17,085 bases of DNA from Sphingobacterium sp. GTDB taxonomy: Bacteria > Bacteroidota > Bacteroidia > SpSt-205. The first letter of the stretch is position 1, and every line of letters begins with the position of its first letter. Below, piece by piece: positions 8,285 through 15,305 of the stretch. The notes beneath the pieces are model-generated. The model was not told the DNA's origin. It ran no database searches and worked only from the letters and a program-made list of their open reading frames with translations. The position numbers were made by a program, and so were the translations under genes. The stretch covers positions 1 through 17,085 of the forward strand of contig JAPYWM010000009.1 of NCBI GenBank assembly GCA_028276345.1, written 5' to 3'.

Positions 8285-10327
8285 GTGCGAAAAGTCTTCG
8301 TGCTGCTTTTGCCGGCTCTCCTATCGGCACAGGGCTCGCTTGTCCCCTTATCCCATGGGCCGTGGCATCCCGTCATCTGGCGAGATAGTGCGGGGGTGCC
8401 GCATGTCTATGGGGAGACGGATGTGGAGGTGGCTTATGGCTTAGGGTGGGTACAAGCGGCGGATGTGGGACGATGGCTGCAAGAGAGCCTCCTGGCCGCC
8501 CGGGGGCAGCTGAGCCGTGTCCAAGGCAAAGAGGGCCTTCTCTGGGATTTCCTGAGGGTCTGGACAGGCACGGACACTATCCCCGTGCGCCCACTTTTCA
8601 CCGAGCAGGGCTGGCAAATCCTCGAGGCTTTCGCCCAGGGCGTGAATGCCTACTTCCACCAGCACCCCGCCGAGCAGCTGCAAAAAGACCTCTTTCCTAC
8701 CACCGCAGAAGATATCGCCCGGGGTTCTCTGCTCATCCTCCAGGCGATGACCGGTTTGGGCAACCTCCTTCCCTTCTTAGATAAGCCCGAGCTGACCGAG
8801 ATAGGGGCCCTCTCGGAGGGCTACGGATCGAATGCCTGGGCGATTGCCCCCAGCCGCACTTATGATGGCAGCACTTACCTTCTTATCAACTCTCATCAGC
8901 CGCTGGAGGGGCGCTTAGCCTGGTATGAGGCGGAGATATGCAGCCGGGAAGGGTGGCATTTTCGGGGGGGCTTTTTTCCGGGCAGTCCGGTCCCGCACCT
9001 GGGCGCTAATCCCGCCCTCGGCTGGGCGCATACGATGGCTTACCCTCAGTACCGGGATGTGTTCCGACTCACTGTGCGAGGGCGGCGTTACCTGGTCAAG
9101 GACAGCACCGCCACGTGGTGGGAGCCCTTCCGCACCCGAAAGGTTACATTACATCTGCGGGGGCTGCCTTTTCCGATTCGCCGCCGGGTGTATGCCACGC
9201 GCTTCGGCCCAGCTCTGCGCCGAAAAGGTGCATGGTTTGCCATCACCCCCTGGCAGCCCGACACCCTTCACCCCCTCCAAGCCTGGTACCTCCTCTCAAA
9301 AGCCCGCAACCTCCACGCCTTTCTCCAGGTGCTAAAAATAGGCGCCCTGCCAGCCTTCTACACCACCTATGCCGATGAGGAGGGACACATCGGCTTTTTT
9401 TGCACGCATTACCTTCCCCGGCGAGACACGGCGCATACCTGGTCTGTGCCATTGCCCCAACCAGATATGCGGTATCTGGCTCGAGAGCGGGTGCCTTTTG
9501 CGGAACTGCCCCATGTAATAGACCCACCCTGCGGCTACGTCTACAATGCCAATCAATCCCCCCTCTCCGTAACCTGCCCCGAAGCTAACCCCCGCCCCGC
9601 CCATCCCCTACCTGGCCTCCAGCGCTTTACCTACAACCGCGCCGAGCGCCTGAAAGAACTCTGGACCCACTATGCCGACCGCCCCCTCACCATGCATGAC
9701 CTCATAAGTATCAAACACGACCGCTGTTATGCGCAGGAAGGCAGCTATCGGCGGGTATTCGAGCCGCTTTTCACCCTAAACGCTGAGCGCTATCCTCATC
9801 TTTCCGAACCTATCCGGGCCCTTCAGCGGTGGCAGGGCTGCGCACAGCCCGAAGATACCCTTACTGCCCTCGTCATGCTCACACACCATCATTTAGAAAA
9901 GCTTACAGGCCTGCGATTTCCCGTAATGATGATCCTCGGTCTGCAGCCGACGGAGTCGGAGTGTGTGAAGGCCTTAGGGCAGGCTGTTCGGACGCTTAAG
10001 CGGGCATACGGGACGCTGTATCCGCGCTGGGAAATGGTACTCAGGCATGGCCGAGGCGGCATAGAGGTTGGCCTCGGCGGCGCCCCCGAAGTCCTCGAAG
10101 CCCGCCACCTCTCCTGGAATGCCAAACGCCACCGCTTTCTTGTTAAAGGCGGTGATGGCCTCACCTACTTTATCCGCTGGCACCAGGACAGGCAAACGCT
10201 TTATGTCCTACAGCCCTATGGCGCCGTGCATCGCCCAGATAGCCCACACTACACCAGCTTTATCCACGACTTCGCCCGAAGAGCCTACCGAGAGACCCAC
10301 CTCACCACAGCACCCATAGCCCCCTAA
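8285..10327 (+). CDS. Secreted penicillin-acylase-family Ntn hydrolase (acylase)
   Basis: The 680-residue product begins with a GTG and a signal peptide (MRKVFVLLLPALLSAQ). The alpha-chain part (~17-180) has the family pattern WRDSAGVPHVYGETD and YGLGWVQAADVGRW. Autoprocessing is expected just before S182 in GYGS-NAWAIAPSRT, which would leave Ser182 as the N-terminal nucleophile of the beta chain. The YNANQSP segment near residue ~420 fits the conserved Asn region that forms the oxyanion hole. The family hydrolyses amide bonds of penicillins, acyl-homoserine lactones or other N-acyl amides; the substrate cannot be read from sequence. It is somewhat short for the family (often 750-850 residues), but all the core motifs are present. 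The predicted location is periplasmic or exported. It has its own promoter box, and uvrA follows after only ten bases. Confidence 0.92.
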   Translation: MRKVFVLLLPALLSAQGSLVPLSHGPWHPVIWRDSAGVPHVYGETDVEVAYGLGWVQAADVGRWLQESLLAARGQLSRVQGKEGLLWDFLRVWTGTDTIPVRPLFTEQGWQILEAFAQGVNAYFHQHPAEQLQKDLFPTTAEDIARGSLLILQAMTGLGNLLPFLDKPELTEIGALSEGYGSNAWAIAPSRTYDGSTYLLINSHQPLEGRLAWYEAEICSREGWHFRGGFFPGSPVPHLGANPALGWAHTMAYPQYRDVFRLTVRGRRYLVKDSTATWWEPFRTRKVTLHLRGLPFPIRRRVYATRFGPALRRKGAWFAITPWQPDTLHPLQAWYLLSKARNLHAFLQVLKIGALPAFYTTYADEEGHIGFFCTHYLPRRDTAHTWSVPLPQPDMRYLARERVPFAELPHVIDPPCGYVYNANQSPLSVTCPEANPRPAHPLPGLQRFTYNRAERLKELWTHYADRPLTMHDLISIKHDRCYAQEGSYRRVFEPLFTLNAERYPHLSEPIRALQRWQGCAQPEDTLTALVMLTHHHLEKLTGLRFPVMMILGLQPTESECVKALGQAVRTLKRAYGTLYPRWEMVLRHGRGGIEVGLGGAPEVLEARHLSWNAKRHRFLVKGGDGLTYFIRWHQDRQTLYVLQPYGAVHRPDSPHYTSFIHDFARRAYRETHLTTAPIAP

Positions 10328-10332
10328 CTTCG
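10325..10332 (+). promoter_or_regulatory. Possible weak -7 box for uvrA overlapping the preceding stop codon
   Basis: TAACTTCG differs from TAnnTTTG at one position and ends five bases before the uvrA ATG, the same spacing as the other boxes. Its TAA is the stop codon of the upstream acylase gene. It could be coincidence, with uvrA simply read through from the acylase promoter. Confidence 0.35.
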
Positions 10333-10337
10333 CCCTT

Positions 10338-13163
10338 ATGGACATCCGCCTGCGAGGCGTCCGCACCCACAACCTCAAAAACATCACCGTCTCCTTCCCC
10401 CGCTATAAGTTTATCGTCGTTACGGGGGTTAGCGGCTCCGGGAAAAGCTCCTTAGTCTACGATACACTCTACGCCGAAGGGCAGCGCCGATACGCCGAGA
10501 CGTTTTCTACGTATGCGCGGCAATTTCTGCAGACGCTGGAGCGGCCCGACATGGATGGCCTGGAAGGCCTTAGCCCCGTCATCGCCATGGACCAACATCG
10601 CTTCGTCCATAATCCCCGCTCCACCGTCGGCACCACGACGCAAATCTACGACTACCTGCGCCTTTTATACAGCCGCATCGCCCATCCCTACAGCGCCGTA
10701 ACCGGCCAGCCGCTGATTCGTTATACGGAGCCGGAGCTAATAGCGCTCCTGATAGAACGCTTTTCAGGCAAACGAATACACATCCTCTCACCCCTGGTGC
10801 GGGCTCGCAAGGGTCACTACCGGGAGGAGTTTGAGAAGCTGCGCAAGCGGGGCTTTGAGGTCGTCCGGGTGGACGGCGAATGGAAAGACCTCACTGAGGG
10901 CATCCCTAACCTCGACCGCCACAAAGTGCACGACATCGAAGTGCTGGTAGATACACTCGATGTGTCGCTGGCCCGCCGCCCCCTCCTGGAAGAAGCTGTG
11001 CATAAGGCGCTTCGGCTGGGTAACCGCACGCTCTTCGTGATTGAGAAAGGCCGGCCGGAGGTATGGCCCTTCTCGCTGGATTATATTGACCCGCATACGG
11101 GGGAAAGCTTTGATGAGCCGCAGCCGAATACCTTTTCGCACAATAGCCGGTATGGGGCGTGCCCTACTTGTCAGGGCCTGGGCGAAGTGCGCTACCTCAA
11201 TCCAGCGTTGCTTTTCCCCGACCCGACTAAGCCCGCCCGAGAAGCCCTCCACCCCACCCTCCTCGATGATGAACTCGCCGTCTACTGGCAGAGCCTCCTC
11301 TACCGCCAAGATATCCCCTACGCCACCCCCTGGTCAGAGGTATCTGAAGCCCAGCGCTACAAGCTTCTCTATGGCCAGCTCAAAAGCCCCCAGCCTTTCC
11401 TGGAAGCCATCCCTTACGACGAAAGCGAAGCAGAGCGTGCGCTCCCTCGCAGCGGCCCCTGTCTCTGGCAGTACATCCAGCACCACCTCCACAGCGAAAG
11501 GCCCCCATCATGGATAACGTCTTATCTAAGTACGCAGGTATGTCCCGCCTGCGAAGGGCGCCGCCTCAAACCTAATAGTCTCGCCTTCAAAATTGACGGC
11601 GTATCTATCGGAGAACTGGGCTTGTGGGAGCTTTCGCAGCTGGGCACCTGGCTGCAAACCCTCCCCGATAAGCTCTCTCCGCTGGACCGCACTATCGGCG
11701 AGGACCTCATCCGAGAAATCCGCAAACGAGTGGGCTTCTTAGAAGAAGTGGGCCTGGGCTACCTCTCGCTCTTTCGCCCTATGCATTCGCTCTCTGGCGG
11801 CGAAGCCCAGCGCATCCGCCTCGCCGCCCAGATCGGCGTTGGCCTGACCGAGGTGATCTACATTTTAGATGAACCCAGCATTGGCCTGCACCCTCGGGAC
11901 AACCGCCGCCTCCTTCACGCCCTGCAAAAACTCCGAGACCAGGGTAGCACTGTCCTTGTCATTGAGCACGACGAGGAAACCATGCGGTCAGCCGACTATC
12001 TGATTGAGATTGGCCCCGTGGGCGGCAAAAAGGGAGGGTATCTCGTGGCTGCCGGCCCCTTAAACGAATTTCTCAAACAGCCTGGCATCACGGCCGATTA
12101 CCTCGCCGGCCGCCGACAAATACCCATTCTGCCCCGCCGCGAGCCAAAAGACTTTCTAGTCCTGGCCGGCGCCAGCGGCCACAATCTGAAAAATATCACG
12201 GTGCGCTTTCCATTGGGGTGTTTGGTCGTGGTGGCTGGCGTAAGCGGCTCTGGTAAAAGCACGCTTATCCTGGATACGCTCTATCCGGCGCTTCAGCGCC
12301 GCCTTCACAGTCATACGACGGCCGTTCCCCTCCCTTACGAGCGCCTGGAGGGCGGAGAACGCATCCGACGGGTGCTCTTAGTAGACCAGGACCCAATCGG
12401 ACGTACGCCCCGTAGCAATCCCGCCACCTACACAGGGGTCTTTGACGAAATCCGGAAGTGGTATGCCCAGCTGCCCCTCTCACGCATGCGGGGCTACAAA
12501 CCCGGCCGCTTCTCCTTCAACGTCAAAAACGCCGGCCGCTGCGAAACCTGCCACGGCGCCGGCCTCCTGGAAGTAGAACTCGGCTTCCTACCCCCCGTAA
12601 ATGTCACCTGCCCAGCCTGCCACGGCCAGCGCTACAACCCCGAAACCCTCGAAGTGCGCTATAAGGGCAAAAACATTAGCGACGTCCTGCGCATGTCAGT
12701 AAGTGAAGCCCGCACGTTCTTTGAGTCTCACCCTAAAATCAGCCGCTATCTCACTGTCTTAGAGGAGATTGGTTTAGGGTATCTACCCCTCGGGCAGCCC
12801 TCGCCTACCCTCTCCGGCGGGGAAGCCCAGCGTATCAAGCTCGCCGAGCAGCTCGCCCGTCCCCTCTCGCACCACACCCTCTATATCCTGGACGAGCCCA
12901 CTACCGGCCTCCACAATGACGACATCGCAAAGCTTCTCTCCGTCCTGCACAAGCTGGTCGACCTGGGGCATACCGTCGTGGTGATCGAGCACAATCTGGA
13001 TGTGATTCGGCGGGCGGATTGGGTGATTGAGCTGGGGCCGGAAGGCGGCCAGCTCGGCGGCCACCTCATCGCCGAAGGCCCCCCCGAGGAAATCGCCCGC
13101 CACGATACCCCCACTGGCCTCGCCCTGCGGGAAGTCCTCATCCCCGCCATGCAAGGGAAATAA
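10338..13163 (+). CDS. uvrA: Excinuclease ABC subunit A (UvrA)
   Basis: UvrA is the damage-sensing ABC ATPase of nucleotide excision repair; it dimerises, loads UvrB on lesions and acts in the cytoplasm. The 941-residue length matches E. coli UvrA. Two ABC modules are visible: Walker A GVSGSGKSS (30-38) with signature LSGGEAQRI (485-493), and Walker A GVSGSGKST (634-642) with signature LSGGEAQRI (825-833). Walker B-type ILDEP motifs follow each signature. The region GLSPVIAMDQ then NPRSTVGT is the conserved UvrB-interacting/insertion area. Zinc cysteines are C402/C405 (CPAC) and the full C735/C738 plus C758/C761 module near the second ATPase. The first zinc module keeps only C275/C278; its usual partner pair about 20 residues earlier is absent. 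The full size argues against the short UvrA2 type. Confidence 0.97.
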   Translation: MDIRLRGVRTHNLKNITVSFPRYKFIVVTGVSGSGKSSLVYDTLYAEGQRRYAETFSTYARQFLQTLERPDMDGLEGLSPVIAMDQHRFVHNPRSTVGTTTQIYDYLRLLYSRIAHPYSAVTGQPLIRYTEPELIALLIERFSGKRIHILSPLVRARKGHYREEFEKLRKRGFEVVRVDGEWKDLTEGIPNLDRHKVHDIEVLVDTLDVSLARRPLLEEAVHKALRLGNRTLFVIEKGRPEVWPFSLDYIDPHTGESFDEPQPNTFSHNSRYGACPTCQGLGEVRYLNPALLFPDPTKPAREALHPTLLDDELAVYWQSLLYRQDIPYATPWSEVSEAQRYKLLYGQLKSPQPFLEAIPYDESEAERALPRSGPCLWQYIQHHLHSERPPSWITSYLSTQVCPACEGRRLKPNSLAFKIDGVSIGELGLWELSQLGTWLQTLPDKLSPLDRTIGEDLIREIRKRVGFLEEVGLGYLSLFRPMHSLSGGEAQRIRLAAQIGVGLTEVIYILDEPSIGLHPRDNRRLLHALQKLRDQGSTVLVIEHDEETMRSADYLIEIGPVGGKKGGYLVAAGPLNEFLKQPGITADYLAGRRQIPILPRREPKDFLVLAGASGHNLKNITVRFPLGCLVVVAGVSGSGKSTLILDTLYPALQRRLHSHTTAVPLPYERLEGGERIRRVLLVDQDPIGRTPRSNPATYTGVFDEIRKWYAQLPLSRMRGYKPGRFSFNVKNAGRCETCHGAGLLEVELGFLPPVNVTCPACHGQRYNPETLEVRYKGKNISDVLRMSVSEARTFFESHPKISRYLTVLEEIGLGYLPLGQPSPTLSGGEAQRIKLAEQLARPLSHHTLYILDEPTTGLHNDDIAKLLSVLHKLVDLGHTVVVIEHNLDVIRRADWVIELGPEGGQLGGHLIAEGPPEEIARHDTPTGLALREVLIPAMQGK

Positions 13164-13292
13164 AGCCCCCGCCTCAGCCACCTGCTACGCCAAAACGACC
13201 TGGGCAGCCAAAGCTTGCCGAATGCCAGGAAACCGCTAAGCCGCCCCCACCATTCAGCGCATTTTAGCTAAGCGGACAGCCGATATAAGCGC

Positions 13293-13300
13293 TATTTTTG
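13293..13300 (+). promoter_or_regulatory. -7 promoter box for the ACP phosphodiesterase-like gene
   Basis: TATTTTTG is an exact TAnnTTTG match in the 141 bp gap after uvrA. The GTG at 13305 lies four bases downstream, matching the spacing seen at other unit heads; the GTG at 13302 would be only one base away. The rest of this gap holds nothing I recognise. Confidence 0.6.
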
Positions 13301-13304
13301 AGTG

Positions 13305-13922
13305 GTGCATCACTTGGGGCATACTTTCTTGGCCAGAGGGGAGGCGGCATTTCAGTTTGGGGCGCTGATTGCCGATGGAGTAAGGGGTGCTCGGGAAAAG
13401 CTCCTCCCCGCTCCCATAGCCGCCGGCGTGGCTTTCCATCGGCAAATAGACTGGCAAACGGACCGTCATCCCGCTTTCCGCCAAGCCAGGGCGCTACTTC
13501 GTCCCGCATTGGGCCGTTATGCCGGCGTCTTTGTAGACCTGTGGCTGGATGCTACCCTCGGCGAAAACTGGTCCGCTCTGAGTGCTTTCCCTCTCCCCCC
13601 TTTCATTGAGGCCCTTCAAGAAGCCATTCGGGCCTATCGGCATTATGGCCCTCCTACTTGGGAAGCTTTTTTCCGGGCGGCCACCGAAACCGACCTCTTC
13701 TACCGCTTCGCCTCCTATGAGGGCATGAGCAAACATATCTACGATTTCATTTCTCGTCGCCAGCTGCCTCTGTCCCCAGCTTTAGTGGTGCATACCCTTC
13801 ATGCCTGCCAATCCCAGTTAGAGTCCCTTCTCATGGCCTTTTGGCAGGAGGCTCGCCATTGGCAGCCCCCACCCCTCCGCCCCCCCTCTGAGCTCTATCC
13901 CTCTTCACCGCCTGACTCCTGA
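13305..13922 (+). CDS. Acyl-carrier-protein phosphodiesterase-like protein (AcpH/DUF479 family)
   Basis: About 205 residues. The pattern follows the AcpH/DUF479 family: MHHLGHTFLARG at the N-terminus (MNFLAH-like), GALIAD (19-24, usually GNFIAD), then FHRQIDWQTDRHP (44-56) and RYAGVFVDLWLD (71-82). Family members remove the 4'-phosphopantetheine arm from holo-ACP in an HD-like metal-dependent fold. Candidate metal ligands H6, D24, H45, D49, D53, H55, D78 and D82 are present, but the common DH pair at the end of this stretch is D82-A83 here. The C-terminal ~30 residues are proline-rich. GTG 13305 was chosen over 13302 because it lies four bases after the promoter box. The substrate is inferred from the family; a related phosphodiesterase role is possible. 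Confidence 0.78.
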   Translation: MHHLGHTFLARGEAAFQFGALIADGVRGAREKLLPAPIAAGVAFHRQIDWQTDRHPAFRQARALLRPALGRYAGVFVDLWLDATLGENWSALSAFPLPPFIEALQEAIRAYRHYGPPTWEAFFRAATETDLFYRFASYEGMSKHIYDFISRRQLPLSPALVVHTLHACQSQLESLLMAFWQEARHWQPPPLRPPSELYPSSPPDS

Positions 13923-14007
13923 GGCACCCCTTGACAATGTTTTTTTTGTACTTCGAAAGAATAAACTTACCCTCAGCTGATTGTGCGCCCCACCATGCGC
14001 GTAGGTA

Positions 14008-14442
14008 GTGTGGGTAGTGCTGCAGGCTTCCCTTACCTCCGATGCACGGCTGAAAGAAGATATTCGTCCGTACACCCGGGGCTTAGCGGAGCTACGAGCG
14101 CTGCGGCCTGTCCGCTACAAGTACAAAAAGGAGTACTGGGCGGCGAGCGACCGCCATTTCACCGGCCTCATCGCTCAGGAAGTTCAGGATGTCGTGCCAG
14201 AAATGGTGCATCCGTACAAGTTTCAAGCTATTGGCGACAAACTCATAGATGTCTTAGCCGTGGATCCCAGCGACCTCACTTATATGCTCATCAATGCGGT
14301 GAAGGAGCTGGACGCGGAAAACCACCAACTCAAAGCCCGCCTCGCTGCTGTAGAAGCTGAAAAACAAGCCCTGGAAGCGCGCCTATCTGTCATTGAGAGT
14401 CGCCTCTCAGCGTTAGAAGGGCTCCGCGGCAGTAAAGAGTAA
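14008..14442 (+). CDS. Minimal S74-type intramolecular chaperone (tail-fiber/endosialidase chaperone domain) protein
   Basis: The 144-residue frame is almost entirely an S74 (intramolecular chaperone auto-processing) domain: SDARLKEDI at 11-19, LRALRPVRYKYKKEYW, HFTGLIAQEVQDVVPEMV and DLTYMLINAVKEL, followed by a trimer-type coiled coil (~93-140) with leucine/alanine heptads. In the family, Ser and Lys of S-D-x-R-L-K form the self-cleavage dyad; here they are S11 and K16. Normally a large beta-structured cargo precedes the domain and is released after trimerisation, yet only ten residues precede it here. GTG 14008 is the first start after an in-frame TAG at 14002. An ATG at 13995 is out of frame because of a tandem GTAG repeat (14001-14008). 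No promoter box was found. It may be a chaperone without cargo, or a truncated remnant. Confidence 0.75.
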   Translation: MWVVLQASLTSDARLKEDIRPYTRGLAELRALRPVRYKYKKEYWAASDRHFTGLIAQEVQDVVPEMVHPYKFQAIGDKLIDVLAVDPSDLTYMLINAVKELDAENHQLKARLAAVEAEKQALEARLSVIESRLSALEGLRGSKE

Positions 14443-14454
14443 CGAAGCGCCGAC

Positions 14455-14470
14455 TGCCCTTGTAAGGGCA
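14455..14470. repeat. Short near-perfect inverted repeat downstream of the S74 gene
   Basis: TGCCCTT-GT-AAGGGCA forms two 7 bp arms around a two-base centre, 12 bases after the S74 stop. It may extend the terminator structure or be a protein-binding site; no function can be assigned. Confidence 0.4.
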
Positions 14471-14482
14471 CACACAGAAAGC

Positions 14483-14517
14483 GGTTGGCTCCCCTGTGGA
14501 AGGGGGCCACCTTTTTT
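14483..14517 (+). terminator. Intrinsic terminator after the S74 gene
   Basis: A GC-rich hairpin (GGTTGGCTCCCC arm, loop around TGTGGAA, GGGGGCCACC arm, with one bulged T and one G-T pair) is followed directly by six T residues at 14512-14517. It separates the S74 gene from the next promoter at 14574. Confidence 0.75.
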
Positions 14518-14573
14518 GCACGAAATCCAGAAAGGCTGTGGCACAGGTTGTCTTTTCATCTGGGGGGTTTTCG

Positions 14574-14581
14574 TACATTTG
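14574..14581 (+). promoter_or_regulatory. -7 promoter box for the LOG-mtgA-like-mltG operon
   Basis: TACATTTG matches TAnnTTTG exactly and ends four bases before the ATG at 14586. A TTG at 14548-14550 lies 23 bases upstream, within the range for a -33 element. It fixes the LOG start and rules out an in-frame upstream ATG at 14496, which would lie inside the terminator. Confidence 0.75.
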
Positions 14582-14585
14582 CTAC

Positions 14586-15305
14586 ATGATCCCACCAGCT
14601 AATGGCCTACCAAAGAACCTTTTCAATAAGACCCGCGATCTGCGAGAACGCCGTGTGGCTGATACGTGGCAGATCTTTCGGATTATGGCGGAATTCGTGG
14701 ATGGTTTTGAAACACTTTCTCGGATTGGGCCCTGTGTGTCCATCTTCGGCTCGGCTCGCTCGGGCCCCGATAACCCCCACTATCAGCTTGCCACCGAAGT
14801 AGCTCGCAAACTCGTAGAAAGCGGTTATGGCATCATCACGGGCGGTGGCCCCGGCATCATGGAGGCCGCCAATAAAGGCGCCAAAGAGCTCGGCGGCTAT
14901 TCCGTCGGCCTCAATATCATTCTGCCCTTTGAGCAGCGGCCCAACCCATACGTAGACCCTGACCTGCTTATCAACTTTGACTACTTTTTCGTGCGGAAGG
15001 TGATGTTTGTGAAGTATGCACAGGCGTTTGTTGTGCTACCGGGGGGGTTTGGGACGATGGATGAGCTATTTGAGGCGCTGACGCTGATTCAGACGCGGAA
15101 GATTGAGCGGTTTCCGGTAGTGATGGTGGGGCGGACATTCTGGGGGCCGCTCGTGGCGTGGATACAAAATACCCTTTTAGCGGAGTGGGGGTATGTGTCG
15201 CCGGAAGATCTTTTTCTTTTTGCGCTGGTGGATACGCCGCAGGAAGTGGTAGATGTAATCAACGACTTTTATCGGCAGCGGTTTGAGCAGCTTTCGCTGG
15301 GGTGA
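14586..15305 (+). CDS. LOG-family (TIGR00730-type) nucleotide 5'-monophosphate phosphoribohydrolase
   Basis: The 239-residue protein has a Rossmann-like fold with the LOG signatures GGGPGIMEAANKGA (86-99) and PGGFGTMDE (152-160). R137/K138 and E160 occupy the usual active-site positions. LOG proteins, long mislabelled lysine decarboxylases, release the base from nucleoside 5'-monophosphates (cytokinin ribotides in plants and some bacteria); the bacterial physiological substrate is often unknown, and so it is here. The start is set by the -7 box at 14574. An in-frame ATG 90 bases upstream would add a non-conserved extension across a terminator and is rejected. The TGA overlaps the next start. 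Codon choice changes sharply within the gene: glycine is GGC/GGT in 14 of 15 cases up to residue 108 and GGG in 7 of 7 from residue 153 on. Confidence 0.93.
   Translation: MIPPANGLPKNLFNKTRDLRERRVADTWQIFRIMAEFVDGFETLSRIGPCVSIFGSARSGPDNPHYQLATEVARKLVESGYGIITGGGPGIMEAANKGAKELGGYSVGLNIILPFEQRPNPYVDPDLLINFDYFFVRKVMFVKYAQAFVVLPGGFGTMDELFEALTLIQTRKIERFPVVMVGRTFWGPLVAWIQNTLLAEWGYVSPEDLFLFALVDTPQEVVDVINDFYRQRFEQLSLG

Noticed and set aside
10788..11309. 173-codon minus-strand frame inside uvrA
   Set aside because: Antisense shadow of a conserved gene with no motif of its own.
13923..13948. Eight-T run at 13940-13947 as a terminator of the AcpH-like gene
   Set aside because: Only a very weak stem (GAGG/CCTT) precedes it, which is not enough to call.
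13931..13959. TTGACA at 13931 as a sigma70-type -35 promoter
   Set aside because: No TATAAT-like -10 lies at 16-18 bases (the position reads CGAAAG), and Bacteroidota use a different consensus.
13983..14360. Plus-strand frame starting GTG 13983 / ATG 13995, overlapping the S74 gene
   Set aside because: It is out of frame with the S74 domain and encodes no recognisable sequence; its first codons matter only for the GTAG duplication idea.
14496..14585. Upstream ATG at 14496 extending the LOG protein by 30 residues
   Set aside because: The extension runs through the intrinsic terminator and promoter, is not LOG-like, and the -7 box ends four bases before the ATG at 14586.
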